DNA from: Chryseobacterium gambrini
GTDB lineage: Bacteria > Bacteroidota > Bacteroidia > Flavobacteriales > Weeksellaceae
NCBI RefSeq assembly: GCF_900156825.1
Contig: NZ_FTOV01000003.1
Coordinates: 62,001-126,000, forward strand
DNA: 64,000 nt
Reading direction: 5' to 3'
Part shown: one piece after another, positions 8,596 to 17,132 of the stretch
How the letters are laid out: the number at the start of each line of letters is the position of its first letter
Numbering within the stretch: position 1 is the stretch's first letter
Translations under genes and position numbers: made by a program
The notes under the pieces: model-generated
Database searches by the model: none
What the model was told of the DNA's origin: nothing
Seen by the model: the letters and a program-made list of their open reading frames with translations, nothing else

Positions 8596-9504
8596 ATGAA
8601 AGTAGAATACGCCATCATCATCAAAAATAAAACCCGTCTTGATTCTCTGGTCGAAAGATTCAACACGCAGGCTCAGGCGAAGTTTTATATTGAAAATTCC
8701 GGAGGAAATTTTCAGGAATATGTGGATGAGCACGAAAAATTCGGTCAGTCATTTCTGGAAGTTCAGACCCAGCTTTCCAAAATCATCAAAAATAAAGTGA
8801 TTGAAAGAGAGTTTGTTCCCTCCTATATTTTCTCTGAAAACAACCTGATTGTGGTGGTCGGACAGGACGGTTTGGTAGCCAATGTTGCCAAATATTCCAA
8901 ACACATTCCCATCATTGCGGTGAATCCCGATCCCGAAAGATATGACGGCGTTTTACTTCCCTTCACAGCAAAAAACTTTTTAAAAGGCGTACAAGCTGTG
9001 ATGAACGGAAATTTTAGTTCAAAAAAAATGAAGTTTGCCGAAGCTGTACTGAATGACGGACAAAAATTACGGGCAGTGAATGATTTATTTGTAGGAATTT
9101 CCTCACATTCTTCCGCGAGATACAAAATTATGCTGAACGGAAAAGAAGAAACCCATTCTTCCAGCGGAATCATAGTTTCCACAAAAACAGGAAGTACAGG
9201 CTGGCTGAGTTCCATTTTCAATATGGCGTTCGGAATTTTAGGCGAAACAGCTTTAAAATATCCGCAACTGAATGAAGAAGATTTGTATTTTGCAGTAAGA
9301 GAACCTTTCAAAAGCATCCGAACGCAAACCGATATCTGCAGCGGAAAATTAAAAAAAGGAAACAAATTAATCATCGAATCACTAATGCCGAATAATGGTT
9401 TTATATTTAGCGACGGAATTGAGCAGGATTTTCTACAGTTCAACAGCGGAGCAACAGCAGAAATCAGGCTTTCTGACGATGAAGCAGTTTTAGTTTTAAA
9501 TTAA
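8596..9504 (+). CDS. NAD-kinase-like protein (ATP-NAD kinase superfamily)
   Basis: NAD kinases phosphorylate NAD to NADP. The 302-residue protein keeps the family framework but alters key motifs. The usual GGDGT loop is GQDGL (near residue 97), the NE motif appears as AVNDLFVG (near 160), and the PTGSTAY motif is STKTGSTGW (near 196). Such relatives are often annotated as sugar kinases in Bacteroidota. The Gly-to-Gln and Thr-to-Leu changes in the catalytic loop make ordinary NAD kinase activity doubtful. A related ligand such as ADP-ribose is possible in this island. Confidence 0.75.
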   Translation: MKVEYAIIIKNKTRLDSLVERFNTQAQAKFYIENSGGNFQEYVDEHEKFGQSFLEVQTQLSKIIKNKVIEREFVPSYIFSENNLIVVVGQDGLVANVAKYSKHIPIIAVNPDPERYDGVLLPFTAKNFLKGVQAVMNGNFSSKKMKFAEAVLNDGQKLRAVNDLFVGISSHSSARYKIMLNGKEETHSSSGIIVSTKTGSTGWLSSIFNMAFGILGETALKYPQLNEEDLYFAVREPFKSIRTQTDICSGKLKKGNKLIIESLMPNNGFIFSDGIEQDFLQFNSGATAEIRLSDDEAVLVLN

Positions 9505-9512
9505 AAACAACC

Positions 9513-9608
9513 ATGAAAACTATAATATATTTAAAAGTCGACGCAACAAACCCTCAAGTTGAAGTGAATAAATCATTATTCAAAATTATAAATATAGCAG
9601 AACTCTGA
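9513..9608 (+). pseudogene. Truncated duplicate of the 5' end of the TARG1-like macrodomain gene
   Basis: About 55 bp starting at the ATG at 9513, and the bases just before it, repeat the start of the intact gene at 9743 with few changes (LYLKGDATNPQVEGNK becomes IYLKVDATNPQVEVNK). Similarity then stops and an in-frame TGA ends a 31-codon frame. A dispersed repeat lies between the fragment and the intact gene. It is best read as a partial duplication left by repeat insertion or recombination. Confidence 0.8.
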
Positions 9609-9690
9609 GATCTTAGCTGAGTAGAACGCCTTTGCGAACTTAAAAGCATTTAGTAGTAAAAAAAAATTTAGCGGGCTTTGCGTTTAAAAA
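9603..9690 (+). repeat. Dispersed intergenic repeat, copy 2
   Basis: TTAGCTGAGTAGAACGCC, TTTGCGAACTTAAAAGCA and GGGCTTTGCGTTTAAA align with copy 1. It separates the truncated and intact macrodomain gene starts. Confidence 0.75.
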
Positions 9691-9742
9691 AAACAGCAAT
9701 AAAAAAAATAATTTATTTAAAAGTTAGATGTAAAAACCAACC

Positions 9743-10216
9743 ATGAAAACAATACTATATTTAAAAGGCGACGCAACAAACCCTCAAGTTGAAGGAAACA
9801 AAATCATCGCACACATCTGCAACGACATCGGAGGTTGGGGAAAAGGTTTTGTCTTAGCCATTTCAAACCGTTGGAAAAAGCCTGAAAACGAATATAGAAA
9901 ATGGTTTCAGGATGCTGAAAATTTTAATCTTGGAGAAATCCAAACCGTTCAGGTTCAAGAAAACGTTTGGGTTTGCAACATGATTGGTCAGCATAAAATT
10001 AAAACCAATTCAAAAGGAATTTCGCCGATTCGTTATGAATCCGTTGAAAAATGCCTTGAAAAACTTTCTGATGAAGCAAAGAAAATAAATGCAGGAATTC
10101 ATATGCCGAGAATCGGTTGCGGTTTGGCAGGCGGAAAATGGGAAGAAATCGAGCTGATTATTGAAAGAACACTTCTGAAAAACAATGTCGAGGTATTTGT
10201 TTATGATTTCGAATAA
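9743..10216 (+). CDS. TARG1/Poa1-like macrodomain protein
   Basis: The 157-residue protein is a single macrodomain. It shows KGDATNPQ near residue 8, CNDIGGWGKGFVLAI in the first ligand loop, and the C-terminal MPRIGCGLAGGKWEEI with VFVYDF, a pattern shared with human TARG1 (OARD1) and yeast Poa1. Those enzymes remove ADP-ribose from acidic residues or DNA, or dephosphorylate ADP-ribose-1''-phosphate. Poa1-type activity would follow KptA, which releases a cyclic ADP-ribose phosphate. The catalytic residue cannot be assigned with certainty from sequence alone. Confidence 0.85.
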   Translation: MKTILYLKGDATNPQVEGNKIIAHICNDIGGWGKGFVLAISNRWKKPENEYRKWFQDAENFNLGEIQTVQVQENVWVCNMIGQHKIKTNSKGISPIRYESVEKCLEKLSDEAKKINAGIHMPRIGCGLAGGKWEEIELIIERTLLKNNVEVFVYDFE

Positions 10217-10256
10217 TTGGAAAATCTCTGCGGACTTTGCGTTAAAAAATAAAAAC
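10217..10256 (+). repeat. Dispersed repeat, right-hand part only
   Basis: CTCTGCGGACTTTGCGTTAA matches the right portion of the dispersed repeat. It fills the short gap before the PARG-type gene. Confidence 0.6.
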
Positions 10257-10259
10257 AAC

Positions 10260-11492
10260 ATGAAAACAACAACTTTATACAGACCCGTCGGAGAAAAAGA
10301 AATGCTCTTAATCATCGAAAGCAATTACAGAAAATTCCCTCCAAGATTAAACTGGCAACCCATTTTCTACCCTGTTCTGAATGAAGAATACGCTTCCGAA
10401 ATCGCAGAAAAATGGAACACACGAGACGAAGCCGGAAATTATCTCGGTTTTGTTACCAAGTTTGAGGTTTCGGAAGAAACGGTTAGAAAATATCCCTCAC
10501 AAAACGTAGGAGCCCGAAATCACAACGAACTCTGGATTCCTTCCGAAGAACTGGAAGAATTTAATCAGGCAATTATCGGCAATATTGAAGTGACAAAAGT
10601 TTTCATGGGAAAAGACTTCAAAAAAGCAGCAAATGAACAACTGGAAAATCTATTGATAAACATTAAAAAACTAACAATGACAAATAAAGGAATGGCGAAA
10701 GATACCCTGGAAATCTTAGCTAAAAAATATTATATCAACGAAAACAACGAAAAAATAAGCATCGAAAACGAAATGGAAACTTGTATTAAAGAAACCGTTT
10801 TGTATTCCTCGGAAGAACTGTCGGAAATGACAAAAAACGAACTTCCGGAAACCCACTTCGAGACTCAGTTTGAAGTCCGGAGATGCAGTTCCCTGAAAGC
10901 CATTTTACAGTTAGCTGCAGAAGAAGATCAGGAGAAGCTCATGTGCCTGAATTTCGCATCAGCAAAAAATCCCGGTGGTGGTTTCATCAACGGAGCCGAA
11001 GCGCAGGAAGAAAGTCTGGCAAGAACTTCCGGACTTCACGACAGTCTGCTTCAGGGTTGGGAATATTACGAAACCCACCGTGCGATGGAATCATGCTTTT
11101 ATACAGATATGATGATTTACAGCCCGAAAGTTCCCGTTTTCAGGAAAGATAAAGGAGAATTGCTGGATCAGCCTGTTTTGTGCAATTTTATCACCTCTCC
11201 CGCAGTGAACGCAGGCGTTGTAAAACGTCAGGAACCGGAAAGAGCCCACGAAATCTTCGGAGTAATGGATGTAAGAACAGATAAAATGCTTGCTTTAGCT
11301 TTAAACAAAGGAAATGAAACCTTAATTTTAGGAGCTTGGGGATGCGGAGTTTTCAAAAATGATCCGAAAGAAATTGCCGAATTATTCAAAAAGCATCTTC
11401 TTGGGAAGTATAAAAATAAATTTAAAAGAGTGGTCTTTGCCATTCTCTCGAAAAAGGAGGAAATGATAAAGCCGTTTGAAGAAATATCATGA
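10260..11492 (+). CDS. Fusion: crystallin-J1-like domain + bacterial-type PARG (TIGR02452-like)
   Basis: This 410-residue protein joins two modules. Residues 1-115 resemble stand-alone proteins labelled 'ADP-ribosylation/crystallin J1' (FPPRLNWQPIFYPVLNEEYA, LGFVTKFEV, NHNELWIPSEELEEFN). Residues 140-410 are a microbial poly(ADP-ribose) glycohydrolase-like macrodomain with the signature G239-G-G...Q249-E-E and AWGCGVFKNDP near the end. PARG enzymes split ADP-ribose linkages. An earlier in-frame ATG at 10185 overlaps the previous gene and the repeat; the ATG at 10260 begins the conserved sequence. The stop overlaps the next start (ATGA), which opens a tightly overlapping run to 14520. Confidence 0.85.
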   Translation: MKTTTLYRPVGEKEMLLIIESNYRKFPPRLNWQPIFYPVLNEEYASEIAEKWNTRDEAGNYLGFVTKFEVSEETVRKYPSQNVGARNHNELWIPSEELEEFNQAIIGNIEVTKVFMGKDFKKAANEQLENLLINIKKLTMTNKGMAKDTLEILAKKYYINENNEKISIENEMETCIKETVLYSSEELSEMTKNELPETHFETQFEVRRCSSLKAILQLAAEEDQEKLMCLNFASAKNPGGGFINGAEAQEESLARTSGLHDSLLQGWEYYETHRAMESCFYTDMMIYSPKVPVFRKDKGELLDQPVLCNFITSPAVNAGVVKRQEPERAHEIFGVMDVRTDKMLALALNKGNETLILGAWGCGVFKNDPKEIAELFKKHLLGKYKNKFKRVVFAILSKKEEMIKPFEEIS

Positions 11493-12124
11493 AAATCAAT
11501 TTAAAAAAATATAAAGAACAGCTACAGGATTGGCCGGAAAAAGGTTATCATATCATGGCTCAGTATGATGAAGATAAAATTATTGTCTACCAGTCGTATC
11601 GGAAAGAAATAGGCAATTTTGCCGTTAAAAATCAATATTTTGGTGGCGGATTCAGCTTAGAAAGAATGACATGGATAAAACCGAACTTCCTTTGGATGAT
11701 GTTCCGAAACGGTTGGGGAACAAAAGAAGGACAGGAGTCTGTTCTTGCCATTCATCTGAAGATGGATGCATTTAAAAATTATCTGAAAAATGCAGTCTAT
11801 TCTTCATACAATGAAAAATTAGAAATTTCAAGGGAAGAATGGCAGAATCAGGTGAAAGAATCTTCTGTGAGACTGCAATGGGATCCGGATCACGATCCTT
11901 TCGGAAACAAACTGGAAAGGAGAGCTATTCAGATTGGTTTGAGAAATGATTTCATCAAAACCTTTGCAAAAGAAGACCTCCTTTTCATTGAAGATATTTC
12001 AGATTTTGTTAAAGAACAGCATCAGTTTGTTTTGAATGACGATTTAGATAACTTAGTTCTTCCGGAAGAAAAACCGTTGCTGTTTGATGATGAGGATTTA
12101 AATAAGAAATTAAGGTTAAAATAA
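11489..12124 (+). CDS. DUF4291 family protein
   Basis: The 211-residue protein carries the conserved DUF4291 core: IIVYQSYRKEIGNFAV, then GGGFSLERMTWIKPNFLWMM, then VRLQWDPDHDPFGNKLERR with RAIQIGLR and FIEDISDFV. The invariant Arg, Trp, Asp and His residues suggest an enzyme. I recall recent work linking DUF4291 to removal of ADP-ribose from RNA, but cannot verify it here. Position inside the overlapping ADP-ribose hydrolase operon agrees with that idea. It overlaps both neighbours by a few bases. Confidence 0.85.
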   Translation: MKINLKKYKEQLQDWPEKGYHIMAQYDEDKIIVYQSYRKEIGNFAVKNQYFGGGFSLERMTWIKPNFLWMMFRNGWGTKEGQESVLAIHLKMDAFKNYLKNAVYSSYNEKLEISREEWQNQVKESSVRLQWDPDHDPFGNKLERRAIQIGLRNDFIKTFAKEDLLFIEDISDFVKEQHQFVLNDDLDNLVLPEEKPLLFDDEDLNKKLRLK

Positions 12125-13032
12125 TGAAAGATAAACTCTTACTCGCTTCAAAATCACTTACGGGGATTTCCATTGGTGATGCTTTTGGGGAAAGTTTCTT
12201 TGGTGAAGAAAGTATGATCAGAATGCACATCCATCAAAGAATCATTCCTGAAAGCACTCTGGATTTTACGGATGATACCATTATGGCAATTGCTGTTTTC
12301 AAATCATTGGAAAAATTCGGACAAATCAATCAGGATTTTCTGGCGGAAGAGTTTACCCAAAATTATTATCTTGATATTAATCGAGGTTACGGACCTTCAA
12401 TGCATCAATATTTCAGAGCAGTAAAGGATGGTGAAAACTGGAAAGAAGTTTCCTATTCAAAATTTGGAGGACAGGGTTCTATGGGAAACGGAGGAGCGAT
12501 GAGAGCTTCTGTAATCGGAGCTTATTTTTATGATGAACAGGATCAGCTTAAAACAAATGCAGAACTGTCCTGTGAAGTCACCCACGCCAACAAAGAAGCA
12601 ATAGAAGGCACAAAAGCCATTGCATTAGCCGCAGCTGTTGTCATTCAGGAAAAATTAGGATTGATACAGTTGAGTCAACAGGAATTTATTCAAAAAATTC
12701 AGTCTGAATTGAAGGATTCTGATATGAAAAGTAAACTGAACAAAGTCTTATATTTAGACGGAAATCCAAGCATCGAGTTATTGGTCAAAACACTAGGAAA
12801 CGGAATAAAAATGACCGCTCAGGACACCGTTCCGATTGTACTCTGGATGCTTTCGAGATACCGAAGCAATGTTGAAGAATGTCTTTGGAATACAGTTTCT
12901 GCGTTAGGCGACAGAGATACAACCTGCGCAATGGCAGGAGGAATAAGTATTTTAAGCTGCGATGAAGCATCAATTCCGGATTGGACAAAGAATGTTGAGG
13001 ATTGGAAAAAAAGCAAATTTTATGAACATTGA
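12124..13032 (+). CDS. ADP-ribosylglycohydrolase family protein (DraG/ARH type), first copy
   Basis: The enzyme family removes ADP-ribose from arginine or serine side chains, or from nucleic acids, using two metal ions. The 302-residue protein shows [11 protein letters not shown] near residue 10, [11 protein letters not shown] (about 45-55) and [13 protein letters not shown] (about 262-274), which supply the Asp ligands. It starts by TAATG overlap with DUF4291 and overlaps the following macrodomain gene by 11 bp. It is only distantly similar to the second copy at 15335. Confidence 0.9.
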   Translation: MKDKLLLASKSLTGISIGDAFGESFFGEESMIRMHIHQRIIPESTLDFTDDTIMAIAVFKSLEKFGQINQDFLAEEFTQNYYLDINRGYGPSMHQYFRAVKDGENWKEVSYSKFGGQGSMGNGGAMRASVIGAYFYDEQDQLKTNAELSCEVTHANKEAIEGTKAIALAAAVVIQEKLGLIQLSQQEFIQKIQSELKDSDMKSKLNKVLYLDGNPSIELLVKTLGNGIKMTAQDTVPIVLWMLSRYRSNVEECLWNTVSALGDRDTTCAMAGGISILSCDEASIPDWTKNVEDWKKSKFYEH

Positions 13033-13537
13033 ATTAACAAAAGGCGATATCACCAAAATAGAAGCAGACGCTATCGTTAACGCAGCCAACTCTTCCTTAT
13101 TGGGCGGTGGCGGAGTAAACGGAGCCATTCATCGGGCAGGAGGAAAAAAGATTCTTGATGAATGTATAGAAATCCGAAACCGACAGGGTAAATGCAAAAC
13201 AGGAGAAGCCGTCGTTACAACCGGCGGAAATCTCCCTGCGAAATACGTCATTCATACCGTTGGTCCGGTCTGGAACGGAGATGAAGAAAAAGTGTCGAAA
13301 TTACTGGCAAATTGCTATTTAAATTCATTGAAATTGGCAGAAAGTCTGGATGTGAAAACCATCGCTTTTCCCAACATCAGCACAGGAATTTATCGCTTCC
13401 CAAAAGAATTGGCGGCAAAAATTGCCATAGATGAGGTGAAAAACTTTAAATCGGAGATCATAGAAAAAGTAGTTTTCGTCTGTTTTGATGATGAAAATGA
13501 AATAGTTTATAACAAATTTTTAAAAGAAATAAGATGA
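13022..13537 (+). CDS. Macrodomain protein, YmdB/MacroD-like O-acetyl-ADP-ribose deacetylase
   Basis: The 171-residue macrodomain has the MacroD pattern: [19 protein letters not shown] with [14 protein letters not shown] (residues about 8-42), HTVGPVW near 80, and [12 protein letters not shown] near 117. MacroD enzymes remove ADP-ribose from acidic residues and hydrolyse O-acetyl-ADP-ribose, the product of sirtuins; a sirtuin gene lies 1.1 kb downstream. The ATG at 13022 overlaps the end of the previous gene and starts the conserved sequence. It overlaps the nadR-like gene by 4 bp. Confidence 0.92.
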   Translation: MNIELTKGDITKIEADAIVNAANSSLLGGGGVNGAIHRAGGKKILDECIEIRNRQGKCKTGEAVVTTGGNLPAKYVIHTVGPVWNGDEEKVSKLLANCYLNSLKLAESLDVKTIAFPNISTGIYRFPKELAAKIAIDEVKNFKSEIIEKVVFVCFDDENEIVYNKFLKEIR

Positions 13538-14520
13538 AAGGTTTTGTATTCGGGAAATTTTATCCATTCCACATCGGTCATCAGAAAATGATTGAATTTG
13601 CTTTGGAAAAAGGAAGCATAACTGTTTTGATATGTGCGGAAGAAAAAGAAAAAATAGAAGGAAATATCAGAAAGCAATGGATAAAAGACACTTTTCCTGA
13701 TAACAGAGACCTGAAAGTGAAAGTTTTTAAATATAAAGAAAGCCAATTTCCAAACACTTCGGTTTCAGATTGGGACGTTTCTAAAAAATGGAGCGAGGTT
13801 TTTAAAGAATATTTCAAAGATGAAGACTTTCTGGTAACTTCCGAAGAATACGGAGAAATGCTTTCCGTAATCATGGATATTGATCATTTTATGTTTGATG
13901 AAGACCGGGAAAATATTCAGATTTCGGCTTCAGAAATTCGCGGAAACCTATTTGAAAGCTGGAATTTCCTTCCGCGCTCTGTTCAGGAATATTTTGCTTT
14001 AAAAGTGGTTTTTCTCGGAACGGAATCTACCGGAAAAACAACAATGACGAATAATGTAGCGGAATATTTTAAAGCCAATAAAGTCTCAGAAGCAGGAAGA
14101 GATCTTATTTCAGATTCAAAAGAATTTGAGTTTGAGGATTTGGAAAAAGTATCCACAGAACACGCCCGAAGAATTGAAAATACGGATCACAGCAAAAGCT
14201 TTTTAACGCTGATTGATACGGATATTCACATAACTCAATCTTATGCAGAGTTTATTTTTGGAAAAAAATTATCCGTTCCGGAAGAAATTATTGAGAAAAA
14301 TAAAGCTGATCTCTATCTTTATTCCACCAAAGATGCAGAATACATTCAAGACGGAACAAGGCTTGAAATTGATGAAAGAAATAAACTGGACGAAAGCCAC
14401 CGAAACCTATTAAAACAAAACAACATTGATTTTCTGGAAATTTCCGGAAGATGGGAAGAACGAGCAAAAATGGCAATTGAAAATATTGAAAAACTTATCG
14501 CAGAAAAGAAAAAACTTTAG
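13534..14520 (+). CDS. nadR: NadR-like bifunctional NMN adenylyltransferase / nicotinamide riboside kinase
   Basis: The 328-residue protein has an N-terminal nucleotidyltransferase domain with [11 protein letters not shown] (HxGH at residues 13-16) and the later ISASEIR motif. A P-loop kinase domain follows with GTESTGKTT near residue 167. This is the NadR layout without the N-terminal helix-turn-helix repressor domain of the enterobacterial protein. It would turn nicotinamide riboside into NMN and NMN into NAD, refilling the pool used by KptA and the sirtuin. It is last in the overlapping operon. Confidence 0.9.
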   Translation: MKGFVFGKFYPFHIGHQKMIEFALEKGSITVLICAEEKEKIEGNIRKQWIKDTFPDNRDLKVKVFKYKESQFPNTSVSDWDVSKKWSEVFKEYFKDEDFLVTSEEYGEMLSVIMDIDHFMFDEDRENIQISASEIRGNLFESWNFLPRSVQEYFALKVVFLGTESTGKTTMTNNVAEYFKANKVSEAGRDLISDSKEFEFEDLEKVSTEHARRIENTDHSKSFLTLIDTDIHITQSYAEFIFGKKLSVPEEIIEKNKADLYLYSTKDAEYIQDGTRLEIDERNKLDESHRNLLKQNNIDFLEISGRWEERAKMAIENIEKLIAEKKKL

Positions 14521-14530
14521 AATAAATACT

Positions 14531-14630
14531 CTTTGAGATCTTCGCTGAGTGAATAGTTTATACTGAACTTGTCGAAGTACCTTTGCGAACTTAAAAACAG
14601 ATAGTAGTAAAAAAATCTTCGCGCTTAAAA
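14531..14630 (+). repeat. Dispersed repeat copy 3, interrupted by a second repeat
   Basis: GATCTTCGCTGAGT and CCTTTGCGAACTTAAAAACA match the family, but about 30 bp including ACTGAACTTGTCGAAGTA is inserted within the core at roughly 14549-14578. That insert resembles a different intergenic repeat. Confidence 0.65.
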
Positions 14631-14648
14631 AACTAAAATAACAAACAA

Positions 14649-15335
14649 ATGAAAAAACTAACCATATTAACCGGCGCCGGAATCAGTGCCGAAAGCGGAA
14701 TAAAAACCTTCAGAGACGGAGACGGTCTTTGGGAAAATCATAGCATCACAGATGTGGCAAGTCCGGAAGGATGGCGAAAAGACAGAGCTTTGGTTCTTGA
14801 ATTTTACAACCAGAGACGAAGACAGCTTCACGAAGTAGAACCGAATGATGCACACCGATTACTGGCAGAACTGGAGAAACATTTTGAAGTTCAGATCATT
14901 ACCCAGAATATCGATGATTTGCATGAAAGAGCAGGATCTACGAATATTTTACATTTACATGGCGAGTTATTCAAATCCTGTTCATGCAGCAATAAAAACC
15001 TGATTTACGAGCAGAAAGATGATATCAACATCGGCGATAAAGCAGAAGACGGAGCGCAGTTAAGACCATTTATTGTTTGGTTCGGAGAAGACGTTCCGCT
15101 GATGAGAGAAGCTACGAAAATGGCAAAAGAAGCCGATATATTTTTGGTAATCGGAACGTCTTTACAGGTGTATCCTGCAGCGGGATTAATTCATGATATC
15201 AAGGATGACTGTCTTTTAATCGTGATCAACCCCAACGAAACTGGTTTCGGGTACGGACAGAGAGCCGTTGTCATGAAAGAAACCGCAACACAGGGAATGA
15301 AACTACTTTTTGACAAACTGCTAAATCTTGCATAG
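14649..15335 (+). CDS. cobB: Sir2-family NAD-dependent protein deacylase (CobB-like)
   Basis: The 228-residue sirtuin shows the NAD-binding GAGISAESGIKTFRD (residues 9-23), TQNIDDLHERAGS near 84, the catalytic-His segment LHLHGELF near 103, and GTSLQVYPAAGL near 177. FYNQRRRQL gives the Tyr-x-x-Arg pair of SIRT5/CobB enzymes that prefer acidic acyl groups such as succinyl. The zinc region is reduced to a CSCSN cluster with no second Cys pair, so zinc is probably not bound in the usual way. It uses NAD and makes O-acyl-ADP-ribose, a substrate for the MacroD-like neighbour. Confidence 0.92.
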   Translation: MKKLTILTGAGISAESGIKTFRDGDGLWENHSITDVASPEGWRKDRALVLEFYNQRRRQLHEVEPNDAHRLLAELEKHFEVQIITQNIDDLHERAGSTNILHLHGELFKSCSCSNKNLIYEQKDDINIGDKAEDGAQLRPFIVWFGEDVPLMREATKMAKEADIFLVIGTSLQVYPAAGLIHDIKDDCLLIVINPNETGFGYGQRAVVMKETATQGMKLLFDKLLNLA

Positions 15336-16279
15336 TGGAAAATATCATAAAATCAGCAATTTTCGGAGTTTGTGTGGGTGATGCTTTAGGCGTTCCCGTA
15401 GAATTTAAAACCAGAGAAACTTTAAAAGCGTTTCCTGTCGAAAATATGCGGGAATTCGGATCGTGGAACCAGCCGAAAGGAACGTGGAGCGACGACAGTT
15501 CGTTAACGCTTTGTATTGCCGAAAACCTAACAAAAGGATATAATCTGGAAAAAATAGGACAAAGCTTTGTGAAGTGGGTAAAATACGGACATTGGACGGC
15601 TCACGGAAGATTGTTCGATATTGGCGGAACAACAAGGCATTCTGTTGCAAGATTAATAAAAGGAGAAAGCGCAAAATTTTCGGGAAATATTTTCGAAGAA
15701 GATAACGGAAACGGTTCCTTAATGAGAACACTTCCGTTGGCGTTCTACCTTAAGGACGAAGAAAATATTGAAAAGCTCTATCAGACGGTAAAAGAAGTCT
15801 CTGCAATCACACACGGACATTTTCGCTCGGTGTTTGCCTGCTTTGTTTATGTAATTTTTGCCATTGAATTAATCAAAGGGAAAGATAAAAAAGAAGCGTA
15901 TCATTATACTCAGAAATTGGTGTTGCAATTTGCAGAAATTCAAGGTTTTAACCCGAAAGAGATACAGCTTTTTGACAGGGTTTTAAAGAATGATATTTCA
16001 GAATATCATGAAGATTCCATCAGTTCAGGAGGTTACGTTCTTCACAGTCTGGAAGCCTCATTATGGTGTTTCTTAAATTCAGAAAATTATGCTGAAGCAG
16101 TATTGAAAGCTGTTAATTTAGGAGAAGATACCGATACAACCGGAGCCATCACAGGCGGAATTGCCGGAATATATTACGGTTTTGAGAGTATTCCGAAAGA
16201 GTGGGTTGATGTTTTGGCGAGGAAAGAGGATATTGAAAAATTGTGTGAGAAATTTATGAATGTCCATAATTTGTTATGA
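15335..16279 (+). CDS. ADP-ribosylglycohydrolase family protein, second copy
   Basis: The 314-residue protein begins at a GTG that shares one base with the sirtuin stop codon, so the two are translationally coupled. It has FGVCVGDALGVPVEF near the start, GTWSDDSSLTLCIAENL near 48 and GEDTDTTGAITGGIAGIYYG near 265, giving the metal-binding Asp residues. It is closer to classical ARH/DraG enzymes than the copy at 12124. Having two divergent copies suggests different substrates. Confidence 0.9.
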   Translation: MENIIKSAIFGVCVGDALGVPVEFKTRETLKAFPVENMREFGSWNQPKGTWSDDSSLTLCIAENLTKGYNLEKIGQSFVKWVKYGHWTAHGRLFDIGGTTRHSVARLIKGESAKFSGNIFEEDNGNGSLMRTLPLAFYLKDEENIEKLYQTVKEVSAITHGHFRSVFACFVYVIFAIELIKGKDKKEAYHYTQKLVLQFAEIQGFNPKEIQLFDRVLKNDISEYHEDSISSGGYVLHSLEASLWCFLNSENYAEAVLKAVNLGEDTDTTGAITGGIAGIYYGFESIPKEWVDVLARKEDIEKLCEKFMNVHNLL

Positions 16280-16300
16280 ATCAGTTTTTAGCAGTTTATA

Positions 16301-16371
16301 TGTCATTTCGTAGAAATCTCAACACATTGAAATGAGGGGGGGGTAGATTCCTTCGGAATGACAAAATTACT
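16301..16371. repeat. Short repeat with inverted ends
   Basis: TGTCATTTCGTAGAAATCTC faces GATTCCTTCGGAATGACA across a run of eight G. It is the same kind of element as 5041-5160. Confidence 0.5.
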
Positions 16372-16389
16372 TTTATAATTTAATGAAAA

Positions 16390-16932
16390 ATGAACGAACA
16401 ACATAAAAAAAGAATAAGCAAATACCTAAGCTTGGTGCTTAGACACAAACCCGAAGTTATCGGGCTGAATTTAGACGAAAACGGATGGGCAGATGTGGAA
16501 GAATTACAGGAAAAATGTGCAAAACAAAATCGTGCTTTCACACTGGAAGAATTGGATGAGGTGGTGGAAACCAACGATAAAAAACGCTTTATTTTAAACG
16601 AGGATAAAACCAGAATCCGCGCAAATCAGGGACATTCAATTGATATTGATCTGGCGCTGAAACCACAACAGCCACCGGAATTTCTTTACCACGGAACCGC
16701 AGAAACCAATCTTGCATCCATCTTTGAAAAAGGAATTGAAAAGAGAAACAGACAGCACGTCCATCTAAGTCAGGACAAAGAAACCGCAACCAAAGTCGGA
16801 ATGCGTCACGGAAAACCTGTCATTTTAACCATAGAAACAGGAAAAATGCACGAAGACGGAATCTTATTCTACCTTTCCGAAAACAAAGTCTGGCTGACTG
16901 ATTTTGTGGATGCAGAATATATTTCGAAATGA
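16390..16932 (+). CDS. kptA: RNA 2'-phosphotransferase KptA/Tpt1
   Basis: KptA removes an internal RNA 2'-phosphate by first ADP-ribosylating it with NAD and then releasing ADP-ribose-1'',2''-cyclic phosphate. The 180-residue protein is full length. It shows ISKYLSLVLRHKPEVIGL (residues 9-26), then RANQGHSIDI near 77, FLYHGTAETN near 98 and HVHLSQDKETATKVGMRHGKPVIL. It is the first gene of a four-gene run and overlaps the next start by 4 bp. The product would feed the macrodomain enzymes upstream. Confidence 0.94.
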   Translation: MNEQHKKRISKYLSLVLRHKPEVIGLNLDENGWADVEELQEKCAKQNRAFTLEELDEVVETNDKKRFILNEDKTRIRANQGHSIDIDLALKPQQPPEFLYHGTAETNLASIFEKGIEKRNRQHVHLSQDKETATKVGMRHGKPVILTIETGKMHEDGILFYLSENKVWLTDFVDAEYISK

Positions 16933-17132
16933 CAGCTAAAGAATTTGATGAAGCCGTAAAAGACTTTTCTCCTGAAAAAGAGGATTTAAAAGGAAAAGTT
17001 AATGAATTATTTGGAAAAGGAGCGGGAACCGTACGTATTTTATACTTTATTGTTGAACATAAGAATTGCAGATTAGTTGAAGCAATGGAAATTGTGGAGT
17101 CCTGCCCGAATTATCACAACAGATTTAAATAA
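16929..17132 (+). CDS. Small protein, possible bL12 C-terminal-domain-like fold
   Basis: This 67-residue protein is translationally coupled to kptA (ATGA overlap). Residues 36-61, GTVRILYFIVEHKNCRLVEA then MEIVESCP, resemble the strand-helix-helix of the ribosomal L7/L12 C-terminal domain, which also occurs as tiny stand-alone proteins. I see no catalytic motif. The resemblance is weak and the function unknown, but coupling to an RNA-repair enzyme is notable. Confidence 0.65.
   Translation: MTAKEFDEAVKDFSPEKEDLKGKVNELFGKGAGTVRILYFIVEHKNCRLVEAMEIVESCPNYHNRFK

Noticed and set aside
10185..10259. N-terminal extension of the PARG-type fusion
   Set aside because: It overlaps the end of the upstream gene and a dispersed repeat; the conserved sequence begins at the ATG at 10260.
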